Source: an uncultured Azospirillum sp.
GTDB taxonomy: Bacteria; Pseudomonadota; Alphaproteobacteria; Azospirillales; Azospirillaceae
Length of the DNA: 64,000 bases
Direction: 5' to 3'
NCBI RefSeq assembly: GCF_946480385.1
Contig: NZ_CAMLJP010000014.1
Location: forward strand, 1-64,000
This document shows, piece after piece, positions 8,215 through 15,934 of the stretch (the first letter of the stretch is position 1; the number at the start of each line of letters is the position of its first letter). Under the pieces are notes generated by a model. That model worked only from the letters and a program-made list of their open reading frames with translations, made no database searches and was not told where the DNA came from. The translations under genes were made by a program, and so were the position numbers.

Positions 8215-9495
8215 ATGACGAACACCCAACAGCCCCAGGCGCTGGCCGCCACCCCCCTGTCCGACATCCACGGCCCGCTGGCGGGCACCGTTACCGACTT
8301 CGCGCCGACCTCCGCTTCCTTCGCGATCCCGGAGGGCCTCCACCCCTGCACCACCACCCTGGTCCGCGACTTCGCCGAGGCGATGGCGAAGAAGCTCCGC
8401 GACTCCGAGATCAAGCACGGCTGGACGGCCAACTGGATGCGCCAGGACTGGCGCGACGAACTGGCGTCCGAACTGCTCCGCCACGTCCGCAAGGGCGATC
8501 CCATCGACGTGGCCGCCTACTGCGCCTTCGCGTGGTTCCATGGGTGGAGCGTCGCCCCCACCAGCCCGACCGCCCGCATCACTGAAGAGTTCTGCCAGGT
8601 CATCCGCGAGATGGTCGGCGTGGCGACCGGCGAAGATGCGGATCCGGAGTTCGACCGCGAGGCGATGAAGCTGGTGGACAGCTGGCAGCGCCGCCTGCGC
8701 GACGCCCGTGCTCCCTACGACCCGTATCAAGGCATCACCCTCAACCTGTCCGCCACTTCTGGCGGCCAAGTGGCGACTATCATCCCCTACACCGACGAGG
8801 ATGACCGCCCCGATCCGAACATGGCCGGGCTGGTGATGATCGCCATCGGCCGGGATGGAGCGCATGACCACGTCCTTGACCGCATTCCGACGAAAGCCGC
8901 CGGCGTCATTTGCGAGGCGATCAACCGCGCCGCGCCGCAGCCGGCCGGTATGGAGGTGATGACCGAGCGACTGCGCCAGATCGACGCCCATCTCGCGGAA
9001 GGCTTCATCGCGTGCCCGCGCTGCACCGAGGAGATCACCACCTCCGACATGGACGTGCGGAGCGACATTGCCGAGTTGATCGACGCGCTGACCGGCCTTC
9101 CTCCCGGTCACGTCGTGATCGAGCAGTCCGAAACCCTCGATGGCCGCATCGCCCAGACCGTCAAGCGCCCCGACGGCACCGATTACGTGCGCGTCCTGCC
9201 CGGCGGGGATGATGCGCCGCGTTTGGCCCTGATCTACCCGGATGATCTGACCCCGGCCCTCATGGAGGCCCTGGGCGTCCCGAACTTCAAGGCCTCCCCC
9301 ATCGCGCATGCCCTCAGGGATGCGGGCGCCGATATTCCCCGCAAGAGCGAGGCCGAACAGGCCCACGTCCTCCACTGGTTCGTGAAGCTGGCCCTGCAGC
9401 ACGGCACCGGCTGGTGGAAGGTTGCCGGCGACGAGATGCAGAGGATCGCTCTCGACGCCCGCCAGAAGGCCGGTGAGGGCTCCGCCAATGGCTGA
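8215..9495 (+). CDS. Hypothetical phage protein with repeated helical domains
   Basis: 426 residues. Residues about 45-105 (KLRDSEIKHGWTANW, then GDPIDVAAYCAFAWFHG) resemble a helical module seen in several phage proteins of unknown role, including some annotated as nucleotide pyrophosphohydrolase-like. A CPRC pair lies near residue 265 without a partner pair. The protein ends overlapping the next gene by 8 bases. The palindrome CCGCCACTTCTGGCGG interrupts it at 8750-8765. Confidence 0.7.
   Translation: MTNTQQPQALAATPLSDIHGPLAGTVTDFAPTSASFAIPEGLHPCTTTLVRDFAEAMAKKLRDSEIKHGWTANWMRQDWRDELASELLRHVRKGDPIDVAAYCAFAWFHGWSVAPTSPTARITEEFCQVIREMVGVATGEDADPEFDREAMKLVDSWQRRLRDARAPYDPYQGITLNLSATSGGQVATIIPYTDEDDRPDPNMAGLVMIAIGRDGAHDHVLDRIPTKAAGVICEAINRAAPQPAGMEVMTERLRQIDAHLAEGFIACPRCTEEITTSDMDVRSDIAELIDALTGLPPGHVVIEQSETLDGRIAQTVKRPDGTDYVRVLPGGDDAPRLALIYPDDLTPALMEALGVPNFKASPIAHALRDAGADIPRKSEAEQAHVLHWFVKLALQHGTGWWKVAGDEMQRIALDARQKAGEGSANG
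8750..8765. repeat. Dispersed palindrome CCGCCA-N4-TGGCGG, copy 2
   Basis: Identical over 16 bases to the copy at 3612 and in the same reading phase (A-T-S-G-G), although the host genes are unrelated. It is followed 3 bases later by AAGTGGCG, a second half-site. Confidence 0.6.
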
Positions 9496-10150
9496 TCACG
9501 CCCCCACCACGGACACCCAGGCCCGCGCCGATCTGATCGCCCAGCTTGACCACTCCGGCATCCCCCAGGCGGTCCAGCACACCCACCAGCGGGACGAGGT
9601 GGTGTCCGAGTTCGCCGGCAACCCCCAGGCCATGGCCTCCGCCATCCTCCAGCTTCGCGCCTCTCTGGCGCTGGCGAGGGCTGCCCACGCCGATCTCCTC
9701 CGCAAGGAAGGAGAGTTCGGCGGGATGTCCTGTCAGCCGGATCTGCCGGCCGACGCCGATGACGCTGACCGGATCGCCCGGACGGTCTGCAATGCCATCA
9801 GCGTGGTGTTCGTCGGTTTCACCCAGGAACGCCGTCGCGGCCTCGAGTCTCAGGCGGCTGGTTACATCCGTGCGGCTCTGGCGCGCTCCCGAACCGCTCC
9901 GGACAAGCCCGCCACTCCTCCGGCCGTGACGCGCGCCACGTGTGAGGATGCCTGCGAGGCGGCCCGGCTTAACGGGGTCTCCATGAGCATGGAGCAGGCC
10001 TCCGCGATCCTCTGTAGCGCCCTCTCCGTCGATCACGCCCCCGACGCCCCTCATCCCTGCGCCCACCTCCTTGGCTCCTGTGCTGGCTGCTGCGGCGAAG
10101 GTGTGTGCGGTCTCCCGCCCATCCTGGTCGATGGAGGGTCTCAGGGATGA
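9488..10150 (+). CDS. Hypothetical phage protein with Cys-rich C-terminus
   Basis: 220 residues from the ATG at 9488, overlapping the previous stop by 8 bases. The N-terminal two thirds is helical. The C-terminus has a dense cysteine group (CAHLLGSCAGCCGEGVC, about residues 192-208) that could bind a metal. It is translationally linked to the next gene through ATGA. I recognise no family. Confidence 0.65.
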   Translation: MADHAPTTDTQARADLIAQLDHSGIPQAVQHTHQRDEVVSEFAGNPQAMASAILQLRASLALARAAHADLLRKEGEFGGMSCQPDLPADADDADRIARTVCNAISVVFVGFTQERRRGLESQAAGYIRAALARSRTAPDKPATPPAVTRATCEDACEAARLNGVSMSMEQASAILCSALSVDHAPDAPHPCAHLLGSCAGCCGEGVCGLPPILVDGGSQG

Positions 10151-10401
10151 CCAGCCACACCAACGCCCCTCCGCATTACATCGCCGGCACCTGCACGGTC
10201 TGCGGCGCCAAGACCTACACCCAGGCTGAGAAGCTCTGCCAAGTCACCCGCGATTGCACCGACGAATACGAGTGCCTGGGCGGTGCAGTGGATGACTGCC
10301 TCGCCCCGGCCGACGGTCGCCTCTACTTCCCGAACCCCGCGTTCACCGCCTGGGAAGACGCCCGGATCGACGCGCTGATGCGGAAGGATGGGCGGTCATG
10401 A
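10147..10401 (+). CDS. Small cysteine-rich protein, possible zinc ribbon
   Basis: 84 residues from the ATG at 10147 (ATGA overlap, GGG just upstream). Cysteines appear as CTVC near residue 14, then C30, C36, C42 and C50, a spacing compatible with metal binding but not with a family I know. It sits within the chain of coupled small early genes. Confidence 0.65.
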   Translation: MTSHTNAPPHYIAGTCTVCGAKTYTQAEKLCQVTRDCTDEYECLGGAVDDCLAPADGRLYFPNPAFTAWEDARIDALMRKDGRS

Positions 10402-10901
10402 CCCGAGACGAAGCCCGCGCCCTCTGGGCCTCCAGCGGCCTGGACTATCGCGTCCTGACCCACGAGCTGCTCCACCGCCTCATCAGCCTGATCGACGCCG
10501 AATTGGTGGCGACCGACCTGATCCGTGGCTACCGAATGAACCGCACCCTCAGCCTCCGCCACAAGGCCGGCAAGCCCATCCAGGCGGAGCTGCGCTGCCG
10601 CGCCTTCTACTTCCGCAGCCGGGAGGCGGTGACCTTCCAGTCCGACGGCTGGATCGGCTTCTGTGGCTGGGCATCGGACGAGAACGCCGCACCCATCCTG
10701 GAGGGGTTCAGGAAGTGGGTTGTCAGCCTCGTTCGGGATGGGATGGACACCCAGGCTGTGGAGCGGGATCGCTCCATCCTGGATCAGGCGATTCAGATCG
10801 TGGAGCGGGCTGAGGCTGCATCCGAGTGGCGCGGCTACTTCAACGTGCTGGCATCGCTCCGCGCCCTCGGCTCCACCCTGAACGACGGGAGGGGTGGATG
10901 A
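10398..10901 (+). CDS. Hypothetical phage protein
   Basis: 167 residues with an ATGA overlap on the gene before and another on the gene after. It contains LRHKAGKPIQAELRCRAFYF and a Trp-rich DGWIGFCGW segment near residues 77-85, then a helical C-terminus. There is no membrane segment and the family is not recognised. Confidence 0.65.
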   Translation: MTRDEARALWASSGLDYRVLTHELLHRLISLIDAELVATDLIRGYRMNRTLSLRHKAGKPIQAELRCRAFYFRSREAVTFQSDGWIGFCGWASDENAAPILEGFRKWVVSLVRDGMDTQAVERDRSILDQAIQIVERAEAASEWRGYFNVLASLRALGSTLNDGRGG

Positions 10902-11131
10902 CCCCCTCCGATCCCGAACGGAAGATCATCATCGGCGCCCTGGGCCTCCTCTACTCGGACAAGCCCTATCGGAACCACTACCGCGCCCCCGAATGCGGCC
11001 CCATCCGCGAGCTGTGCATCGACATGGCTCAACGCAGCCTTCTGGAGCGCGCCACACCCTCGTCCGACTGGTTCTATGTCACCGCCCAAGGCGCTGGCGC
11101 GGTCGGTCACACCCTGCCGAAGGAGGCATAG
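10898..11131 (+). CDS. Small hypothetical phage protein
   Basis: 77 residues from the ATG at 10898 (ATGA overlap; GGAGGGG about 10 bases upstream). Soluble, mixed composition, no motif recognised. It ends 3 bases before the next start. Confidence 0.6.
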   Translation: MTPSDPERKIIIGALGLLYSDKPYRNHYRAPECGPIRELCIDMAQRSLLERATPSSDWFYVTAQGAGAVGHTLPKEA

Positions 11132-11134
11132 GGA

Positions 11135-11584
11135 ATGAACCTCCGCATCCTGAAGAAGCTGTCGAAGAAGGCCGCCCCGCTGCTGGCGCACTTCGACATC
11201 GGCCCGGACGACCTGTTCCTGGCCGAACCCCACGAATGCCACACCGGCTTGATCTTGGAAGGGTCTCGCAAGGACCGTTGGCATCGCCTCGCTACCCGCT
11301 TCGGTGACGCCCCCTACGCCCCGCTGAAGGGCACGCCCATGGTCCGTCGCATGTCCGGCGGCGAAGAGACGGAATGGGACGCCCGCACCGCACTGGAGGA
11401 GCTGGCGGAGTGCATCCGCTGGTCCGACAAGCCGGCGACCATGACCGACGCCGAATGGGCGCTGGCGCAGCGGATCACCCGCACTACGCCCGTCACCCAG
11501 GACGAGATCGACGAGATGCTGGACGACATGGACGACGAGGCCCCTTGCGACTTCGACCTGATGGACGAGGAGCTGGCGCTATGA
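11135..11584 (+). CDS. Hypothetical acidic phage protein
   Basis: 149 residues with a basic N-terminus ([10 protein letters not shown]) and a strongly acidic C-terminus ([15 protein letters not shown], then DLMDEEL). An ATGA overlap couples it to the GapR-like gene. No family recognised. Confidence 0.65.
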   Translation: MNLRILKKLSKKAAPLLAHFDIGPDDLFLAEPHECHTGLILEGSRKDRWHRLATRFGDAPYAPLKGTPMVRRMSGGEETEWDARTALEELAECIRWSDKPATMTDAEWALAQRITRTTPVTQDEIDEMLDDMDDEAPCDFDLMDEELAL

Positions 11585-11862
11585 CCGGCATGGGGCACAA
11601 TTCCGGTGGCGCTGGCGCGGATGTCGGCGGCATCGCGGCGGATCGCCTGAAGTCCTTTGTCGAGCGCATCGAGCGTCTCGAAGAGGAAAAGCGCGGTCTG
11701 CAGGAAGACATCAAGGAAGTCTACGCCGAGGCGAAGGGCACCGGTTTCGATACCAAGATCATCCGGCAGATCATCCGCCTGCGGAAGATGGACAAGGCCG
11801 ACCGCCAGGAGCAGGAAGCCATACTCGAACTCTATAAGGAAGCGTTGGGGATGGTGGACTGA
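11581..11862 (+). CDS. GapR/DUF2312 family nucleoid-associated protein
   Basis: 93 residues. The coiled-coil core [20 protein letters not shown] followed by [17 protein letters not shown] is the DUF2312 signature. In Caulobacter GapR clamps over-twisted DNA ahead of forks and polymerases and stimulates type II topoisomerases; that is family knowledge, not shown for this copy. It starts by ATGA overlap and its stop overlaps the following HTH gene as TGATG. Its place next to the replication genes suggests it assists phage replication. Confidence 0.88.
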   Translation: MTGMGHNSGGAGADVGGIAADRLKSFVERIERLEEEKRGLQEDIKEVYAEAKGTGFDTKIIRQIIRLRKMDKADRQEQEAILELYKEALGMVD

Positions 11863-12152
11863 TGACCACCAACCCTATGAGCGACTGGAGCCAACTGCGC
11901 AAAACGCTCTCCCGGCGCCGCGAAGCCATGGGGTTGCGGCAGTCGGACGTCGCTGAGCGCGGAGGGTTTGGGCTGCGATCCCTGGAACGGTGGGAGGGCG
12001 GCGACGCTGAGCCGCATGCCCTCAACCTGTTCCTGTGGTGCTCCGTCCTCGGCGTTCGCCTCACCCCCGTTATGACCAACACCCTGGCGGCTGGGCTGCA
12101 AGAGCCCACACCGCCGGTCAGTGGGCGTGTTCTCGCGCCCGAGGGGGCCTGA
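11862..12152 (+). CDS. Cro/C1-type helix-turn-helix protein
   Basis: 96 residues with an HTH_3 domain: LRKTLSRRREAMGLRQSDVAE, then GFGLRSLERWEGGDAEP as recognition helix and capping turn. TGATG overlaps couple it on both sides, so it is co-transcribed with the replication gene and is probably an auxiliary early regulator, not the main repressor. Confidence 0.8.
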   Translation: MTTNPMSDWSQLRKTLSRRREAMGLRQSDVAERGGFGLRSLERWEGGDAEPHALNLFLWCSVLGVRLTPVMTNTLAAGLQEPTPPVSGRVLAPEGA

Positions 12153-13441
12153 TGGCCCGCATCCGCTCGTGCTTTCCGGGGCAATGGACCGACGAGGACT
12201 TCGTCGAGTGCAGCCCCTTGGCCCGCCTGCTGGTGATCGGACTTCGCAATGAGGCTGATGACCAGGGCGTTTTCGAATGGAAGCCGCGCGCTCTGAAGAT
12301 GCGCCTGCTGCCGGCCGACGACATCAATGTCAGCGACCTGCTGGAGGAGCTGGCCGCCCATCGGCAGGTCATGCCCTACGAGGTCGACGGCAAGGCCTAT
12401 GGCGCGATCCGCAACTTCGTGCTCTGGCAGCGCCCGAAGAAGCCCAAGGCGATCCACCCCGTTACCCCAGAGGTTCGGGAATGGGTCGGAATGAACAAGC
12501 GGTCAGCCCCGTCCGGTTCCGGTCCGGTGGATGACCAAGGCGGAGCCGGTGCGGAACCGGACGGCGATGAAGATGGCGCGGCTTCGGAAGCCGTCCCGGA
12601 CCAATCCGGAACCGACGCCGCGTCAACTGCGTCGAGTTCCGAACCGGTTCCCCACCAGTCACCCACCGATACGGAACCGGTACGGATTTCGTCGTTCAGA
12701 GGTAGGAGGGAGGAGGTAGGAGGTAGGAGGGAGGAGGATCTAGGTTCTGGAGTCGATGAATCATCGGCTGGCGGTAACGCGGGCGCGAGCGGAAGCGATC
12801 CGACCGCCGCCGCCATCGTTCAGAATTTCGGCCCTGAAGCCGTGGATGCCGTGTTCGTGCTGGTGGAGAAGGGCGTCGAGAACTGGTTCGACGTCACACG
12901 GCATGAGCGATCCCCCAGGGATGCCCGGATCATTCGCGACTGGTTGGCGGCGACCGAATCCGCTGGACTGAACGCTCCGGATGCCCTGGCGCTGATCGGC
13001 GAGGTGGTGGACTTCCAGCTCAAGCGGCTGTCCGAGAAGCCGCGTCAGTCGGCGCCGTTCTCGCTCGGCATGCTCCAGAAGGACATCGACCGCGCAATCG
13101 ACAAAACCAGTCGCAAGCCGCCACAAGTGGCGGATGGGCCGAAGGCGACCATCGAGGATCGCGCCCCCGCCCCCTACGACAAGCGGTTCACGATGGTGCA
13201 GTGGGCAAGCTGGATCAAGCCGTGCGCTGTCACCGTGGCCGACCGCCGGGCCGTCATCGTGGCGCCCGCCGCCCTGACCGCTGACCGGCTCCGCCAGCAT
13301 CACGACCACGACCTGCGGGAATGCCTTGGGGTCGATGAGATCGATTTCCAGATTGCACCCCGCGTCAAACCCGGCAAAGGAGGCGGCGCTTCCGCTGCCA
13401 TCATCCCCCATCCCGCGACCGTCGCGGAGGTTTCGAAATGA
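12152..13441 (+). CDS. Phage replication initiation protein
   Basis: 429 residues from the ATG at 12152 (TGATG overlap). The N-terminal ~115 residues match the winged-helix replisome-organiser domain: MARIRSCFPGQWTDEDF, ARLLVIGLRNEADDQGVFEW, then NFVLWQRPKKPK. A low-complexity linker (about 115-210) follows, encoded by iteron-like repeats. The C-terminal part has a segment around MVQWASWIKP, then AVIVAPAALTADRL, that is reminiscent of the DnaA N-terminal domain used for helicase loading (low confidence). It would bind the phage origin and recruit the host replicative helicase. Confidence 0.8.
   Translation: MARIRSCFPGQWTDEDFVECSPLARLLVIGLRNEADDQGVFEWKPRALKMRLLPADDINVSDLLEELAAHRQVMPYEVDGKAYGAIRNFVLWQRPKKPKAIHPVTPEVREWVGMNKRSAPSGSGPVDDQGGAGAEPDGDEDGAASEAVPDQSGTDAASTASSSEPVPHQSPTDTEPVRISSFRGRREEVGGRREEDLGSGVDESSAGGNAGASGSDPTAAAIVQNFGPEAVDAVFVLVEKGVENWFDVTRHERSPRDARIIRDWLAATESAGLNAPDALALIGEVVDFQLKRLSEKPRQSAPFSLGMLQKDIDRAIDKTSRKPPQVADGPKATIEDRAPAPYDKRFTMVQWASWIKPCAVTVADRRAVIVAPAALTADRLRQHHDHDLRECLGVDEIDFQIAPRVKPGKGGGASAAIIPHPATVAEVSK
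12513..12737 (+). repeat. Iteron-like and G-rich repeats inside the replication gene; candidate phage origin
   Basis: Five copies of a CCGGAACCG-type 9-10-mer in either orientation occur near 12513 (CCGGTTCCGG), 12552, 12607, 12639-12649 and 12672. They are followed by a 16-bp direct repeat GGTAGGAGGGAGGAGG at 12701-12716 and 12722-12737, a 21-bp period or two helical turns. Several lambdoid phages keep their origin as iterons within the initiator gene, in the linker between domains, which is exactly this position. Confidence 0.5.
13118..13133. repeat. Dispersed palindrome CCGCCA-N4-TGGCGG, copy 3
   Basis: CCGCCACAAGTGGCGG, a perfect 16-bp palindrome within the replication gene. It has the same arms as the copies at 3612 and 8750 with a different 4-base centre. 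Confidence 0.6.
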
Positions 13442-14409
13442 ACCAATCCCCCGCTCCCGCTCCGCAAGCCGCAGAGCCCGACGCGCCGGTCAGCGTGCCA
13501 GTCGTCTTGACCCTAACCGTTCCCGCCCGCCGTCGGACCGATCTGCCGGATGTCTACACCGCCGAAATCGAGCAGTCGGGCAAGCTCCTGGCTCGACGCC
13601 ACTTCCGGAGGGCCGATGACGGCAAAGGCATGGAGGACGTGACCGAACTGGTGACGGAGGTGCTCCTCAGCCGGAAGCGCGCCGCCACCTCCGCCAGCCA
13701 GCTTGTGCGCGCCGAGGCAGCCCTCACGGCAGCCAGCAAGACACCCCGCCAGCATCGCGAGGCCCATGGCGGACTGGTGGACGAGGAGACCATGGCCGGT
13801 GGCCGGACCCGGTCCCGCGCCCTCACGGCCCTCGGCACGATCCGGCAGCGCGACCTGTTGACCACGCGGCAGTGGGAGGCCGGCGACCGGCTGGCCCAGG
13901 ATGCCAAGATCATCGCCGGGGCGAGGGAGGCGAAAGACGACGTCGCGTGCGACGGTGGCGGCACCCGTGATTGGGAGGACTTCGCCATCGCAGCGAGCCG
14001 CCGCCTTAACCTCGCTCGCGAGGTGTGCCAGTCCATGGCGTGGTACGAAGGGGTTTCGCCATGGGTGCTTGTCGAGCGCGTGGTTCTCCAGGACCAAGCT
14101 CTCACCGACGCCGTCGGCAGCAAGGCGCAGTCCGTAGTGCGGCGAGGCAAGGTCGCTCTCCGGATCGGGCTGGATGCGGTTGGGGATGCCTACGGGTTAC
14201 CCGCAGCGGTCACTCGCACGAACGTCCTGCGCGACGGGATACCGGTGCCCATGACGGTAACGGAAGACCTGGACGGGAAGGATCGGCAGGAGGAGCTGCG
14301 GCGTGTGTGGCGTTCCATCATGCTCGATGGGAAGCCATGGGTTGCCACGGGCGAGACCATGTCGGACCTGTACGAGGTAGCCAAGAAACGACTTAAATCG
14401 TCTGGCTAA
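13438..14409 (+). CDS. DUF6456-like phage regulatory protein
   Basis: 323 residues, ATGA overlap with the replication gene. The N-terminal ~100 residues are Pro/Ala-rich and then helical. Residues about 175-260 (RLNLAREVCQSMAWYEGVSP, then VVRRGKVALRIGLDAVGDAYG) resemble DUF6456, a C-terminal domain common in alphaproteobacterial HTH proteins. As the last gene before a promoter/terminator region leading into the late genes, it is a candidate late-gene activator or antiterminator; that role is inferred from position only. Confidence 0.6.
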   Translation: MNQSPAPAPQAAEPDAPVSVPVVLTLTVPARRRTDLPDVYTAEIEQSGKLLARRHFRRADDGKGMEDVTELVTEVLLSRKRAATSASQLVRAEAALTAASKTPRQHREAHGGLVDEETMAGGRTRSRALTALGTIRQRDLLTTRQWEAGDRLAQDAKIIAGAREAKDDVACDGGGTRDWEDFAIAASRRLNLAREVCQSMAWYEGVSPWVLVERVVLQDQALTDAVGSKAQSVVRRGKVALRIGLDAVGDAYGLPAAVTRTNVLRDGIPVPMTVTEDLDGKDRQEELRRVWRSIMLDGKPWVATGETMSDLYEVAKKRLKSSG

Positions 14410-14419
14410 CACTTTGGCG

Positions 14420-14447
14420 TTGACGCGGATACGACATCGTGTATTTT
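14420..14447 (+). promoter_or_regulatory. Candidate promoter before the late operon
   Basis: TTGACG at 14420-14425, a 16-base spacer and TATTTT at 14442-14447. The spacer contains one arm of an 11-bp inverted repeat. This is the only clear intergenic stretch between early and late genes. Confidence 0.45.
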
Positions 14448-14496
14448 TCGATAGTCCCGACGCAGTGGGGCAAGTCACCCTGACGCGATGTCGTAT
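14429..14496. repeat. 11-bp inverted repeat overlapping the late promoter
   Basis: ATACGACATCG at 14429-14439 and its exact complement CGATGTCGTAT at 14486-14496. Both are preceded by TGACGCG. The 46-base separation is long for a hairpin and suits two operator sites bound by one regulator, with one site between -35 and -10. Confidence 0.6.
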
Positions 14497-14498
14497 TC

Positions 14499-14527
14499 AA
14501 CCCGCCCGGTCTTCCGCGGCGGGTTTT
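14499..14527 (+). terminator. Rho-independent terminator after the early operon
   Basis: AACCCGCC (14499-14506) pairs with GGCGGGTT (14518-14525) and runs into TTTT. It lies directly downstream of the second operator-like arm, so read-through into the late genes may be controlled here. Confidence 0.6.
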
Positions 14528-14549
14528 GTCATTTTGGGGATCGCTGCAC

Positions 14550-14849
14550 ATGGAAAATCTGCCTTTGCCGATCCCCGATGTCGGGGAAACGCTGACCCGT
14601 ATCTCCATCCTGTCCCCCGCCGCCCAGGTCGCGGCAGTCATCGGCATCGCCTGCATTGCGGTCGCCTGGATCTGGACGCGCCGCCCGCAGCCCGGCCCAG
14701 GCAACGAGACGTTCCAGCTCGTCATCGCCTCGATGACGGAGCAGGCGAAGGCCACCAACGCCCTGGCTGAGCAAGTTGAGCGGCTCGTGGAGCAGAACGC
14801 CGTCATCATCGCTCGCCCGCCGGTCGGCAGCTTGGAACGGATGAGCTGA
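14550..14849 (+). CDS. Small membrane protein with coiled-coil tail
   Basis: 99 residues from the ATG at 14550 (GGGGA 10 bases upstream). One membrane helix (AAQVAAVIGIACIAVAWIW, about residues 25-43) is followed by a soluble helix with heptad-like ALAEQVERLVEQNAVI. It is placed at the head of the late operon, ahead of the HNH nuclease. Function unknown. Confidence 0.65.
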   Translation: MENLPLPIPDVGETLTRISILSPAAQVAAVIGIACIAVAWIWTRRPQPGPGNETFQLVIASMTEQAKATNALAEQVERLVEQNAVIIARPPVGSLERMS

Positions 14850-14851
14850 CC

Positions 14852-15031
14852 ATGGATCGCAAGTCCCTCTCGCAGTCCATGGCTGACGCCGCGGACCTGA
14901 TCGACTGCGTTGCCCAGCGCGAGGCCTATCGCCGCGCCACCGAGCTGATTGGGCCGGCTCTGGAGCGCATCGACGGTCGCATGCCGGCCGGTGGGCTGGA
15001 TGGAATCGCGGCGGATCAGACGGACCGCTGA
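14852..15031 (+). CDS. Very small hypothetical protein
   Basis: 59 residues (begins MDRKSLSQSMADAADLIDC, ends AADQTDR). It starts 2 bases after the previous stop and ends in a TGATG overlap with the HNH gene, which supports it being translated. No family recognised. Confidence 0.55.
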   Translation: MDRKSLSQSMADAADLIDCVAQREAYRRATELIGPALERIDGRMPAGGLDGIAADQTDR

Positions 15032-15333
15032 TGCCGACCCGCCCACCGGTCTTCCGCGCACCCGGTTGGCATGCCGCCCCGCGCAAGCGCCAGCAGGTCC
15101 AAGACGCCTACTATGGCTCATCCGAATGGAAGCGGCTCCGTGCAGCCTGCCTCGCGCGGGACGGACACCGCTGCACCGATCCACACTGCGCCACGCCCGA
15201 TCGCGGCGTCGGCGGGCGCCTGATCGCCGACCACATCATCCCCCGTCGCGAGGGCGGCGAGGACGTCCTGACGAACCTGCGAACCCTTTGCCCTACCTGC
15301 GATAATCGTCGTCACGGCAAGCGTGGTGGGTAG
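15031..15333 (+). CDS. HNH endonuclease
   Basis: 100 residues with the HNH core: YGSSEWKRLRAACLARDGHRC, then ADHIIPRREGG and NLRTLCPTCDNRRH, including the CxxC zinc-knuckle half. Small HNH enzymes next to terminase genes are needed for genome maturation in several HK97-like phages. It is separated from the small terminase by about 97 bases, a possible location for the cos site. Confidence 0.88.
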   Translation: MPTRPPVFRAPGWHAAPRKRQQVQDAYYGSSEWKRLRAACLARDGHRCTDPHCATPDRGVGGRLIADHIIPRREGGEDVLTNLRTLCPTCDNRRHGKRGG

Positions 15334-15430
15334 GGGGATGTCAATCCCTACAGGGGCTTAGGGCGTCCACCGGTGGGTGGTAAAATTTGCGCGTGTGCAA
15401 AATGGAAATAAAAGGGTTCGGAGGCTGAAA

Positions 15431-15934
15431 ATGGCAGGACGCCCCCCCAAGCCGACGCACCTGAAGCTGGTCACCGGCACGGCGCAGAAGTGCCGCACCA
15501 ACAAGCGGGAACCGAAGCCCGAGCGCTCGATCCCGTCGCCGCCGTCCCATCTGACCGACAAGGCCAAGACCACCTGGGGCGCCGTCTCGGTGCTCCTCGA
15601 CAAGATGGGCGTGCTGACCGAAGCCGACGGCTTGGCGATGGTCGGGCTGTGCGAGGCATACGCCGATCTGCTGGCTGCGCGTGAGTCGCTGTCCCGGCCG
15701 CTGACGATGGAGTCGGAGGGTGGCAGCACGATCTTCGCCGAGGGTGGCGAGCGGTACTACTGGACCATGGGCAAAGGCGGCCCGATGCGCCGGGCCCGCC
15801 CAGAGGTCGCCGACATTGCCGATGCTGACCGCCGGTTCTCCGCGTGGCTGGCGAAGTTCGGTCTCACGCCGGCGGATCGGACCCGCGTGGCCGGACAGTT
15901 GCCCGGCGACAGCAACCCGTTCGCGGACCTGTAA
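15431..15934 (+). CDS. Small terminase subunit, P27 family
   Basis: 167 residues from the ATG at 15431, with GGAGG at 15419-15423. The N-terminus MAGRPPKPTHLKLVTGT and the helical core (LTEADGLAMVGLCEAYADL) are typical of P27-family TerS. It recognises the packaging site and regulates the large subunit, whose ATG overlaps its stop codon (TAATG). Confidence 0.9.
   Translation: MAGRPPKPTHLKLVTGTAQKCRTNKREPKPERSIPSPPSHLTDKAKTTWGAVSVLLDKMGVLTEADGLAMVGLCEAYADLLAARESLSRPLTMESEGGSTIFAEGGERYYWTMGKGGPMRRARPEVADIADADRRFSAWLAKFGLTPADRTRVAGQLPGDSNPFADL

Noticed and set aside
15334..15430. cos site between HNH and small terminase genes
   Set aside because: Position is suggestive and there is an imperfect TGCGCGTGTGCA palindrome, but no cohesive-end sequence can be defined from one sequence, so it is not listed as a feature.
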